DNA of 40,788 bases from a virus: positions 1-40,788 of the IMG/VR virus record IMGVR_UViG_3300017987_000171; one strand, written 5' to 3'. This document shows positions 7,091-13,232 of this stretch, one piece after another. The number at the start of each line of letters is the position of its first letter. Positions within the stretch are counted from its first letter, which is position 1. The position numbers and the translations under genes were made by a program. The notes under the pieces were generated by a model. It saw only the letters and a program-made list of their open reading frames with translations. It had not been told where the DNA came from and did not search any database.

Positions 7091-7108
7091 AAATATTGGG
7101 GCCGCCCC
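7091..7108 (+). repeat. Repeat R3, copy 2 (upstream of Tat gene)
   Basis: Second exact copy of AAATATTGGGGCCGCCCC, just upstream of the Tat-signal gene's ribosome binding site. Confidence 0.85.
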
Positions 7109-7157
7109 GAGGGACGAAGCAGCCCCGGCTCTGTTTGACCCAGCGTGTGCTGGGGGA

Positions 7158-7262
7158 CTGAAAAGTAGCTTGCGAGGGCCGTCACATAAGATGTCTGTTA
7201 ATATCGCCAGAGCGACACATAAGCGGTCTCACAACATATCTTATGAGACCTACGACACATAA
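7158..7262. other. Candidate integrase binding/attachment region
   Basis: Just past the integrase gene's 3' end. It contains three near-identical direct repeats CGACACATAA (7180-7189 with one change, 7213-7222, 7253-7262), a palindrome GGTCTCA/TGAGACC (7225-7250), and a 14-bp sequence GCTTGCGAGGGCCG (7168-7181) that recurs inverted at 8212-8225 beyond the integrase start. Short spaced repeats next to an integrase are typical of arm-type binding sites of a phage attP. The core crossover site is not identifiable without the host sequence. Confidence 0.45.
7168..7181 (+). repeat. Inverted repeat flanking integrase, left arm
   Basis: GCTTGCGAGGGCCG; its reverse complement lies at 8212-8225. Each arm also adjoins a related 12-mer (ACTGAAAAGTAG here, ACTGGAAAGTAG on the other side) but on opposite sides of the 14-mer. 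Confidence 0.8.
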
Positions 7263-8191
7263 CATTTTTGTGCTGCCGAACCGATTTCCGACAGCAACGA
7301 CATCTTTCCGTGACGATCATACTTTCGTGTGAGTTGCGTAGTTGAGTGTCCGAGTGCGTCCGCCGCCCGACTGAGCCCAACGGCGTCAATCATGGCGGTG
7401 GCGAAAGCCGCTCGTAACTCGTGATACCTACGCGGTGGCTCGATCTGTGCCCGGCGCTGTACGGCCCGGAACATCCGTTGAAAGTTCCCAGTCGGGTCCG
7501 GTACCCACGTTCGACCGACGCATCGCCGGTAGTAACGCGGTTCGACAAACACATACGGTTGACCTGACGGCAACGCTGCTATCAGGCCACCAATCAACCC
7601 GTGCAGATCCACCGTGCGCCCGACAAACCGCATCATCTTCGGCAACGCGACGTACCGGATCGCATGATCCTTGAGTTCCCAGGCCCAGCGGTCCGGTCCC
7701 ACCGTCTTCGGTGCCAGCAGGATATGCGGCACGGTGGCATCCAAATGGATGTCCGCGACGGTCACGTTGAGCGTTTCACCACGCCGACAGCCCAGCAGTC
7801 CGAGACAGATGCGCCCCTGCCATAGCGGGTCGCCTACCGTCATCAATCGCGCCAGTTCGGCGGGCGTAAACGTCTCCCGCGCCGGTTCGGTAATCTTGAA
7901 CGGTTTAACCCCGTCAAACGGATTTGCCGGGACTCGTCCGTGCCGCCTGAGCCAGTTCCAGAATGGCTTGAAGTTCGCGAGATAGCCGTTGGCCGTGCTT
8001 CGCGACCGCCCTTCTTTCACCAGCAGCGTCCGATAGTCTTCTGCTATCGCAGGGGTAACAGACCCAATTTCCAGATCGCCGAACCACTTGAGAAAGTACC
8101 GCAACGCCTGCTTTTTGAACCTTACCGACGATGGGCGTAAGTCAGATCGAGCCAGATATAGCTCGAAACAGCTTGCGATTGACTGTTGCAT
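7250..8191 (-). CDS. int: Tyrosine recombinase / phage integrase
   Basis: 313 residues from ATG 8191. N-terminal SAM-like core-binding domain (about residues 5-90, with SSVRFKKQALRYFLKWFG) and C-terminal catalytic domain. Catalytic residues are visible: R136 in GCRRGE, probable K162, H257 and R260 in HELR, H282 in LGHST and the nucleophile Y291 in RKYDRH. It joins phage and host DNA through a covalent 3'-phosphotyrosine and implies a temperate or integrated element. It is flanked by 14-bp inverted repeats, with candidate arm sites at its 3' end, and a tRNA gene lies just upstream. Longer in-frame starts are possible but lack support. Confidence 0.92.
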   Translation of the reverse strand: MQQSIASCFELYLARSDLRPSSVRFKKQALRYFLKWFGDLEIGSVTPAIAEDYRTLLVKEGRSRSTANGYLANFKPFWNWLRRHGRVPANPFDGVKPFKITEPARETFTPAELARLMTVGDPLWQGRICLGLLGCRRGETLNVTVADIHLDATVPHILLAPKTVGPDRWAWELKDHAIRYVALPKMMRFVGRTVDLHGLIGGLIAALPSGQPYVFVEPRYYRRCVGRTWVPDPTGNFQRMFRAVQRRAQIEPPRRYHELRAAFATAMIDAVGLSRAADALGHSTTQLTRKYDRHGKMSLLSEIGSAAQKCYVS

Positions 8192-8211
8192 GATAACACC
8201 TACTTTCCAGT

Positions 8212-8225
8212 CGGCCCTCGCAAGC
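8212..8225 (-). repeat. Inverted repeat flanking integrase, right arm
   Basis: CGGCCCTCGCAAGC on the plus strand, reverse complement of 7168-7181. It lies about 20 bp upstream of the integrase start codon, overlapping where its promoter or an integrase-bound operator would be. Confidence 0.8.
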
Positions 8226-8334
8226 CGACCGCATCGTACCAACACCAGTCATAGGTCGCAAGACGTTATGTTTCCATTGTGCATCCTCATATGAACTTGC
8301 CAAAGAGCCGCAGTCTAATGTGTCGAGCCCATAA

Positions 8335-8406
8335 TAGCGGGGGCGAGAATCGAACTCGCAATCTCTGGGTTATGGGCCCAGCGTGTTACCACTACACTAC
8401 CCCGCA
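8335..8406 (-). tRNA. tRNA-Met(CAU) with initiator-like features
   Basis: Full cloverleaf: acceptor TGCGGGG/CCCCGCT with an unpaired U1-U72, D arm GTGT-AGTGGTA-ACAC, anticodon arm CTGGG-CCCATAA-CCCAG with CAU, a 5-nt variable loop, T arm GCGAG-TTCGATT-CTCGC, discriminator A. The 1-72 mismatch and three stacked G-C pairs at the base of the anticodon stem are the hallmarks of initiator tRNA. GCGGGG/CCCCGC also matches E. coli tRNA-fMet. Position 33 is C rather than U, as in eukaryotic initiators. No CCA is encoded. It could supply formyl-Met starts or be a decoy; an Ile (lysidine) tRNA is less likely. Confidence 0.85.
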
Positions 8407-8439
8407 AGTCAATTTGTCTGAGAGCTACAACCACAGGGG

Positions 8440-8631
8440 CTACAGAATCAACTCGCTCGGACCGCAGACGAAAGATAAGGTCTCGGGGGGTGGGATTTCC
8501 GTGCCTTCCATCAGTGCGTGTCTGGCCTCAAAGTCCTCTTTCCATTTTCTCACTGCGTCGTTCCAATCCTTGGCCAAAACGTACATCGTGCCGTCTTCGC
8601 CCTTGATCACAAATAGGCTTGTTTCTGTCAT
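8440..8631 (-). CDS. Small hypothetical protein
   Basis: 63 residues. A beta hairpin start (TSLFVIKGEDGTMYVLAKDW) leads into a helix rich in charged and aromatic residues. No family recognised. It lies between the tRNA-Met and another small gene, with a GGAGACAGGCG-type ribosome site upstream. Confidence 0.6.
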   Translation of the reverse strand: MTETSLFVIKGEDGTMYVLAKDWNDAVRKWKEDFEARHALMEGTEIPPPETLSFVCGPSELIL

Positions 8632-8658
8632 CGCCTGTCTCCTTCTTGCCTACAGGGG

Positions 8659-8949
8659 CTATTTCTGAGCGGCGATACTGGCCGCAATCCCGCCCAATGC
8701 GCTCAAGACCGCCGGTTCTATGAGAGCCGCCAAGCGAGTCTCAACCATCTTCGTGACCCGATCCCGAGTGGCGGCAGATTGTAGTTGCCTATCGCACTCG
8801 GCCAGGACCAATGGCTCAACCATGTTCGCAATCGCCTGTTGCGTGTTATAGGCGTCTGTCGCCCTGCTTATCCCGTCGGCAACCAAACGTCGCACAACCG
8901 CTGGCGACAGGGCCGATGCAACCTCCTGAGCTAATGTTGGGTCTTCCAT
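8659..8949 (-). CDS. Small helical hypothetical protein
   Basis: 96 residues from ATG 8949 (AGGAG 5 nt upstream); a longer frame to 8982 would overlap the preceding gene. Predicted mostly helical with Ala-rich segments (ALIEPAVLSALGGIAASIA at the end, mildly hydrophobic). No family recognised. Confidence 0.6.
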   Translation of the reverse strand: MEDPTLAQEVASALSPAVVRRLVADGISRATDAYNTQQAIANMVEPLVLAECDRQLQSAATRDRVTKMVETRLAALIEPAVLSALGGIAASIAAQK

Positions 8950-8978
8950 CGTGTCTCCTTCGCTGTACTTCCAGGGAC

Positions 8979-9785
8979 TCACTTCTCCCGCAAACTCCGG
9001 CCGTCCCCAGTGCGCACCGAGACCCGGCCATTAACACGCTCAATCAGGACGCTTGTCCCTATCAGTTCGATTTCCGCGAGAGGTACATACGTCTGCACGG
9101 TCCCGTCGCAGACCTTCTGCACGGACCCGCCGTAGACCTTCTGCACGGTCCCGCCGTTGTAGACCTTCTGCACGGTCCCGCCGTAGACCTCCTGCACGGT
9201 CCCGCCACCGTAGACCTCCTGCACGGTCCCGCCGCAGGCCTTCTGCACGGTCCCGCCGTTGTAGACCTTCTGCACGGTCCCGCCGCCGTAGACCTCCTGC
9301 ACGGTCCCGCCGTAGACCTTCTGCACGGTCCCGCCGTCGCAGACCTCCTGCACGGTCCCGCCGCCGTAGACCTCCTGCACGGTCCCGCCGTAGACCTTCT
9401 GCACGGTCCCGCCGTTGTAGACCTTCTGCACGGTCCCGCCGTAGACGTAGATTTGGCCTTCCGTGTGCTTTTCGCGCACCTCGCCAGGACCGACGACTTT
9501 CGCGTCACGCCACTGGGGCAAGACGGATCGGGCGCGTCGCTCAACATCGGCGGCGTCGTACCAACTCGGTCGAATATCCTGTCGGTCGAGGTGGTATACC
9601 CAATCCGTGAGGGGCTTACCCAGGTCCGCCATCGGCGGGGTTATTTCGATGCGGACCAATGTGGGTGTGCCGCGCACGTCCATCTCTTTCAACCTGAACT
9701 CGCAAATGATTTCTTCGTGCGAGTCCGTGTTCTTCGACCAAAAGACACGCTCTTTCGTTACGACAAAACTGGCCGGAATACACAT
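8979..9785 (-). CDS. Repeat protein with 14 TVQ units (beta-solenoid-like)
   Basis: 268 residues. The first 110 form a conserved-looking head (RVFWSKNTDSHEEII, VRIEITPP, then DWVYHLDRQDIRPSWYD) resembling the head of bacterial and phage proteins whose tails repeat units like GNATVKAYDN. Here the tail has 14 units of 8-9 residues with core GGTVQKVYG, followed by a short end. Regular 8-9-residue beta turns suggest a solenoid. Function unknown; no signal peptide. The ATG overlaps an upstream stop as TAATG, and GGGAG lies 8 nt before it. The underlying DNA is a tandem repeat. Confidence 0.75.
   Translation of the reverse strand: MCIPASFVVTKERVFWSKNTDSHEEIICEFRLKEMDVRGTPTLVRIEITPPMADLGKPLTDWVYHLDRQDIRPSWYDAADVERRARSVLPQWRDAKVVGPGEVREKHTEGQIYVYGGTVQKVYNGGTVQKVYGGTVQEVYGGGTVQEVCDGGTVQKVYGGTVQEVYGGGTVQKVYNGGTVQKACGGTVQEVYGGGTVQEVYGGTVQKVYNGGTVQKVYGGSVQKVCDGTVQTYVPLAEIELIGTSVLIERVNGRVSVRTGDGRSLREK
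9091..9446. repeat. Tandem repeat array inside the TVQ protein gene
   Basis: Fourteen units of 24 or 27 bp sharing the core CTGCACGGTCCCGCCG. Lengths differ by whole codons (inserted TTGTAG, CCG or similar), so the reading frame is kept. Units are nearly identical, consistent with recent copy-number change. Confidence 0.9.
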
Positions 9786-9916
9786 TATCGCTTCTCCCTG
9801 AAAAAAATGGTCCGCACGCGACCCATTATGTAGCTCGAGGCCCGTTCGGCGATCCTACGCGCCAAAAAGGCCCGTCTCAGGCGTTTTGGGAGCGCCTGTA
9901 GGGCCTCACGGCCCAC
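9785..9916 (-). CDS. Possible 43-residue basic peptide
   Basis: A frame from GTG 9916 with an Arg-rich helical sequence (LPKRLRRAFLARRIAERAS). Its stop overlaps the start of the TVQ protein as TAATG, which would couple the two and would fill the 91-bp gap between neighbours. No clear ribosome binding site and an uncertain start, so the call is weak. Confidence 0.3.
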   Translation of the reverse strand: MGREALQALPKRLRRAFLARRIAERASSYIMGRVRTIFFREKR

Positions 9917-10104
9917 AACGGACAACCATAGTCCGTGCATGTGGCGATAGCTTCCCGCTGATGGCCCATACATTCGTGGCATTGGGCATTGACGGACGAG
10001 CGAAGGCTTTTGCCCTCGACCGCCTTGCGATAGGTCGCCCGGAAGCTCCGGGGCATGTTCCGCAGCCGTTGCTCGATAGCCTGTTCCCGGTCCAGGGCAT
10101 CCAT
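9877..10104 (-). CDS. Phage zinc-binding protein of CxxCMG type
   Basis: 75 residues. It matches a small phage family with a Cys motif (CHECMGH), a second site (ATCTDYGCPLW) and a final RPYR. Four cysteines plus histidine could bind one zinc. Function unknown. GGGAGG lies 5 nt before the ATG. It is the first gene downstream of the leftward promoter at 10328-10356. Confidence 0.65.
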   Translation of the reverse strand: MDALDREQAIEQRLRNMPRSFRATYRKAVEGKSLRSSVNAQCHECMGHQREAIATCTDYGCPLWAVRPYRRSQNA

Positions 10105-10208
10105 GCACGCCTCCCTGCAAGCTAAAATAGGGAGCGAGCCGTCCTTGACCCGCCCCCCGGTCCAACCGGCGCGGGGATTGCTGAGATCGACGGCCGGTGG
10201 AGGAGAAT

Positions 10209-10237
10209 TTGCTTGACGACCCTGAATGTGCTATAAT
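10209..10237 (+). promoter_or_regulatory. Rightward sigma70-like promoter
   Basis: TTGCTT (10209-10214), 17-bp spacer, TATAAT (10232-10237) with a TG-rich upstream edge. It points towards the plus-strand regulator and faces the leftward promoter at 10328-10356, so the two would interfere. Pattern-based call. Confidence 0.45.
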
Positions 10238-10327
10238 CTGTGTATCGCTACGGAGAGCAATTCGCAGGGAAGCACGGCTTGGGTCAGTCAAATGGAATCG
10301 TATTGTCGATCTCAGCATCATGTATAT

Positions 10328-10356
10328 AGTATCGGCCTTGATGTACATTTTGTCAA
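10328..10356 (-). promoter_or_regulatory. Leftward sigma70-like promoter for the accessory/early genes
   Basis: Perfect TTGACA (complement of 10351-10356), 17-bp spacer, GATACT (complement of 10328-10333). Transcription would begin near 10321 and read the zinc-protein gene at 10104 and on leftwards. The surrounding 10105-10449 stretch holds no gene and appears to be a control region. Confidence 0.5.
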
Positions 10357-10400
10357 CACAAAAATCGACTTTTCAGGAGATGATAGGGCGTTGAACTAAA

Positions 10401-10435
10401 CAAAACAATAGCCTTGAAAGACATAACTTGTTTTG
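10401..10435. promoter_or_regulatory. Operator-like inverted repeat
   Basis: Perfect 8-bp arms CAAAACAA (10401-10408) and TTGTTTTG (10428-10435), 19 bp apart. They straddle the -35 region of the promoter at 10414-10442, so a bound dimer pair could control it. Probable site for autoregulation by the downstream product; inference. Confidence 0.4.
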
Positions 10436-10442
10436 ATATACA
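10414..10442 (+). promoter_or_regulatory. Promoter of the plus-strand regulator (leaderless)
   Basis: TTGAAA (10414-10419), 17-bp spacer, TATACA (10437-10442). A start site 7-8 nt downstream falls on the ATG at 10450, and no ribosome binding site precedes that ATG. This predicts a leaderless mRNA, as known for the lambda cI transcript from PRM. Confidence 0.5.
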
Positions 10443-10449
10443 CACTTAC

Positions 10450-10848
10450 ATGACACGAGAAGACGAAAAAAATCTGGGCGTATTTCTGCCGATTAGCTTT
10501 GTGGATGCGTTCCGGCAAGATTCGCGAGGGGTGGATTTCAAACAAAAGACGATTCTGCATCGCCTCGTGCAGTTGTGGATGGACCTGCCATTGGACGCCA
10601 GAATTGAGCTGTACTACAGGCCGGAACAAGCTACCAAGGCGATTGTGGAATCTCTTGCGCCCGCTGAAACGGCGTCTGCAACCGAAGCCCTGCGGCAAAA
10701 AAAATCTTCGGTTTCTACGCCCGCCGACGTTCTCGCCGACGAGATTGTAACTGGCGCGTCAGCCGATGCTGCAAAGCAGCGGCGAAACCGGGCTCGAACT
10801 GCTCAATCTGCGAAGTCAGCCGCGCGACGGCCTGGCAAGTCCGCGTAA
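10450..10848 (+). CDS. Putative phage regulator, ribbon-helix-helix-like
   Basis: 132 residues from ATG 10450, the only convincing plus-strand gene. Residues 8-45 (a short strand NLGVFLP, then ISFVDAFR and a second helix TILHRLVQLWMDLP) resemble a ribbon-helix-helix DNA-binding fold. The C-terminal third is Ala/Arg/Lys-rich and basic. It has an operator-like repeat at its promoter, lies between opposing promoters, and overlaps a minus-strand gene by 134 bp, all fitting a repressor or switch protein. The fold call is by eye; a TTG start at 10414 is less likely. Confidence 0.6.
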   Translation: MTREDEKNLGVFLPISFVDAFRQDSRGVDFKQKTILHRLVQLWMDLPLDARIELYYRPEQATKAIVESLAPAETASATEALRQKKSSVSTPADVLADEIVTGASADAAKQRRNRARTAQSAKSAARRPGKSA

Positions 10849-10957
10849 GGCCCGTCCCTTCGGGATGATTGGCAATGAGTCGGTCCAAAGTGACCGACAA
10901 ATGCGGCCAGAGAGGATTCGACATGGGTATGATCGCGTCTCGAAACTGCAATTGCAT
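10715..10957 (-). CDS. Small protein convergent with the regulator
   Basis: 80 residues from ATG 10957 (GGAGG 5 nt upstream). Begins MQLQFRDAIIPMSNPLWP; helical middle and an Arg-rich end. No family recognised. It has its own strong promoter (10986-11014) and its 3' end overlaps that of the plus-strand regulator by 134 bp in antisense. It could be an opposing regulator, but only the arrangement supports this. Confidence 0.6.
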   Translation of the reverse strand: MQLQFRDAIIPMSNPLWPHLSVTLDRLIANHPEGTGLTRTCQAVARLTSQIEQFEPGFAAALQHRLTRQLQSRRRERRRA

Positions 10958-10985
10958 ATGTTCCTCCTTCCTATTCCGGGCAGAC

Positions 10986-11014
10986 GTTATACCCAAAACA
11001 AGTCGCGACGTCAA
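10986..11014 (-). promoter_or_regulatory. Strong leftward promoter
   Basis: TTGACG (complement of 11009-11014), 17-bp spacer, TATAAC (complement of 10986-10991). The start site would be near 10979, 20 nt before the ribosome site of the 80-residue gene. Its transcript would run antisense into the regulator gene. Confidence 0.55.
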
Positions 11015-11042
11015 CCGGAAAAATCCTGGGGAACGTAGAATT

Positions 11043-11081
11043 AGGGGGCGACGGACGAGCCGAGGCGTCCAACGACCCCCT
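11043..11081. terminator. GC-rich hairpin at the end of the late genes
   Basis: AGGGGG/CCCCCT outer stem and GGACG/CGTCC inner stem. It lies between the last late gene (11093) and the promoter at 11009. No T-run follows on either strand, so termination would be weak or factor-dependent. Confidence 0.35.
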
Positions 11082-11092
11082 GCCGATTGGGG

Positions 11093-11296
11093 CTATTCCC
11101 CGTTGCATATCCGCGACAACTGGCCGTACAGACTGATTTGCCGTTCTGCCGGCGTGTCGCCCTTGGCCTCGACGCCGATCCATTTGGCTCGCTCGAATAT
11201 CTTGGCCAGCCTGTCGTCAATGTCGGCTTGGTCGGCATTGACCACCATCTGTTCGCGGATCAGAGCCTGGGCTGTATCTCGATCTTTCTGTTCCAT
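11093..11296 (-). CDS. Small charged helical protein
   Basis: 67 residues, mostly helical and charged (DIDDRLAKIFERAKWIG). No family recognised. Follows the holin-like gene by 3 nt, so it may belong with lysis functions or simply end the late operon. Confidence 0.6.
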   Translation of the reverse strand: MEQKDRDTAQALIREQMVVNADQADIDDRLAKIFERAKWIGVEAKGDTPAERQISLYGQLSRICNGE

Positions 11297-11299
11297 CGG

Positions 11300-11602
11300 T
11301 CATGTCCTCAAACGGGGTTTGCGCGGGGGTATATCTCGCAGGTTGTCGAGCCGTGCATGTACGCCGTTAAAGCCATCACGAATATCGTCTTTCAACTCTC
11401 GCATATCCTCATCAATTCGCTTGTGGCGTTCATCGCAGAGGGCCTTGTTGAACACGCCACCGTTGCCGTTCTTCCGCCTCTGCCGGTAGCCAAGGACGCC
11501 GCCGCCGGTAGTCACGCCGACCAGGGCGGTGACTAAAACGTAGATTATCCACGGACTACTACCGGCGGCCGGCTCTGCCGCTTGTGCCAGTATTTCCACC
11601 AT
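11300..11602 (-). CDS. Small membrane protein, holin-like
   Basis: 100 residues from ATG 11602 (GAGGAG 6 nt upstream). One transmembrane helix (about residues 18-40, WIIYVLVTALVGVTTGGGVL) followed by a basic patch and a charged coiled coil (HKRIDEDMRELKDDIRDGF). Single-span proteins with a C-terminal coiled coil in late operons are often annotated as holin or haemolysin XhlA-like. No endolysin is recognisable nearby, so the lysis role is tentative. Overlaps the LamG gene by 44 nt. Confidence 0.6.
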   Translation of the reverse strand: MVEILAQAAEPAAGSSPWIIYVLVTALVGVTTGGGVLGYRQRRKNGNGGVFNKALCDERHKRIDEDMRELKDDIRDGFNGVHARLDNLRDIPPRKPRLRT

Positions 11603-12503
11603 GCGTCGCTCCTCGTTTTCTCGCTTTGCCAAAGGTCAGCGCCGCCGTCATCAACAGGATTATCGGCAACGGGCCGAGGCGGCTGGTAATCACAATAAAC
11701 TGGGCCGCCCCGGACGGCGCTTCGCCGCTGCTGTAGTGGGCCCAGGCCGGCGTTGACTCGAACATCTGGAACGAGTCGGTGTAGAGACTGGCAATCTCGG
11801 CGGGAGACAGAATCCGCGAATATACCGTGACATGATCCAGTTGGCCATCGAGATCGGTACCAGTATTATCCCTCGGATCGACGCCAATGACAAAGTGTCG
11901 GCCGGCCGTATATTCCGGCGCGTACGCAAACGTGTCCTCACCACCGGCCGAGATTCCGTTGACGTACCAATTGCCTTTTTTCGTGCCGTTGACGAATGAG
12001 ATGACTACCTGATTCCACGCACCGGCCGTCCACACTCCCGTGTCGGACGTCTGATTGCTGCCCTGCATAAAGACCAGCAGAGAGCCACTCGTATATATCC
12101 AGAACGACCAGCCACCGTTCCCCGTGTTTATATCATTGCCACAGATGACCGCCGCCTGATCGGAGTCTGGTTTAACCCAGGCGACGATAGTGAAATCGGA
12201 CGAGGTAAATTTCAATCGCTCGGGGCACACACCGCAATCAATGTACGCGTCGCTGCCGTCGAACTCGACGGCCGGTCCGTACAATCCGCTCGACCACGCC
12301 GCGCCGTTCTTCAAGGTCCCATGATTCCCGTTGCCGCTTACATCATAGACCGTCCCCCCCGCCCCCTCATTCATCAGCCAGCAGCCAACGAGACCGTGGG
12401 CCAGGGGATGCGAATGGTCGATCAACTCTCCCAACATCGGTTTGGGTTTCTGCGGCGCGTAGGTCACGCCGCACAGCAATAGAATGAGCAAGAATCGTTT
12501 CAT
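11559..12503 (-). CDS. LamG/concanavalin-like lectin protein with signal peptide and C-terminal anchor
   Basis: 314 residues. Signal peptide MKRFLLILLLCGVTYA; then a LamG_3-type jelly-roll domain (about residues 36-240) with the typical LVGCWLMNEGAGG, YDVSGNGNHGTL and AVEFDGSDAYIDC motifs; then a hydrophobic segment (PLPIILLMTAALTFG) followed by basic residues, like a membrane anchor or sorting signal. LamG domains bind glycans. In a phage late operon this may be an adsorption-related or host-surface protein. The signal plus C-terminal anchor is unusual for a virion protein. Confidence 0.75.
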   Translation of the reverse strand: MKRFLLILLLCGVTYAPQKPKPMLGELIDHSHPLAHGLVGCWLMNEGAGGTVYDVSGNGNHGTLKNGAAWSSGLYGPAVEFDGSDAYIDCGVCPERLKFTSSDFTIVAWVKPDSDQAAVICGNDINTGNGGWSFWIYTSGSLLVFMQGSNQTSDTGVWTAGAWNQVVISFVNGTKKGNWYVNGISAGGEDTFAYAPEYTAGRHFVIGVDPRDNTGTDLDGQLDHVTVYSRILSPAEIASLYTDSFQMFESTPAWAHYSSGEAPSGAAQFIVITSRLGPLPIILLMTAALTFGKARKRGATHGGNTGTSGRAGRR

Positions 12504-13228
12504 CAGGAATCATCCACATCGGTCAGTACGTTGTAATGGACTCGCACGGCGTAGGTCGCATCGGCGTCGGTATTGGTAAACAACACCTTCACTATCTGGA
12601 ATGCCTCCGGGATGCGTATGGACCACTGGTCCACGATGTCATAGAGGTAATCGGCGTCGTCGTAGGTGTTGACGAGATTGTCCATGACTACAATATCGTC
12701 ATCATTATCGTAGTCACCCGTATTCGTGACTAAACAGCTCGCGGTAATGTCGCCAACATCCAAGACAAAATACGTATCGCCGCCCGTCTCGAAATTCGTG
12801 GTGCTGGCCAGGCCGATTTCGTTCTGAGCCGCCGCCGCTTCCCGGTCGATGTCTCCGGCGTTGGCCGTGCCGCCTGTAGCCTCCAGCGTGAGGAATTTAT
12901 GCCAGCATTCATCGGTCGCACCGCTCTTGACGAAAATGATGGCGTACGCGGGGTCTCCGGCGGCATTGGCGTCTTGGTGGGCCATGTCGATGTGCAGAAC
13001 TATTCGCAGGGCGGAGTCCGCCGACTCGCCGCTATCCAAGACGGCGCTATCCACATACTCAGTATGGGTGTCGTCTCGCTGGTCCAACATTGTCCAGTCC
13101 AAGAGTTGCCCATACGACTTCGTGGCATCGAATGTTGCGGCATAGATCGTCGTCACCATCCAGAAAACCGCTGCGACAATCACAACGACGAGGCCGTAGC
13201 CAAACAGTTTGCGTTTCATCGTTGCCAT
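12503..13228 (-). CDS. Membrane-anchored or exported late protein
   Basis: 241 residues from ATG 13228 (GGAG 8 nt upstream). After MATMKRKLFG comes a strongly hydrophobic segment (VVVIVAAVFWMVTTIYA). The rest is acidic and beta-rich with many Asp/Thr (NTGDYDNDDDIVV). No family recognised. Its stop overlaps the LamG start as TGATG. Composition resembles the tail proteins upstream, so it may be a small tail or fibre accessory. Confidence 0.6.
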   Translation of the reverse strand: MATMKRKLFGYGLVVVIVAAVFWMVTTIYAATFDATKSYGQLLDWTMLDQRDDTHTEYVDSAVLDSGESADSALRIVLHIDMAHQDANAAGDPAYAIIFVKSGATDECWHKFLTLEATGGTANAGDIDREAAAAQNEIGLASTTNFETGGDTYFVLDVGDITASCLVTNTGDYDNDDDIVVMDNLVNTYDDADYLYDIVDQWSIRIPEAFQIVKVLFTNTDADATYAVRVHYNVLTDVDDS

Positions 13229-13232
13229 TTTA

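Noticed and set aside
9091-9446. CRISPR array
   Set aside because: Repeats are contiguous, in frame and without unique spacers; they are a protein-coding tandem array.
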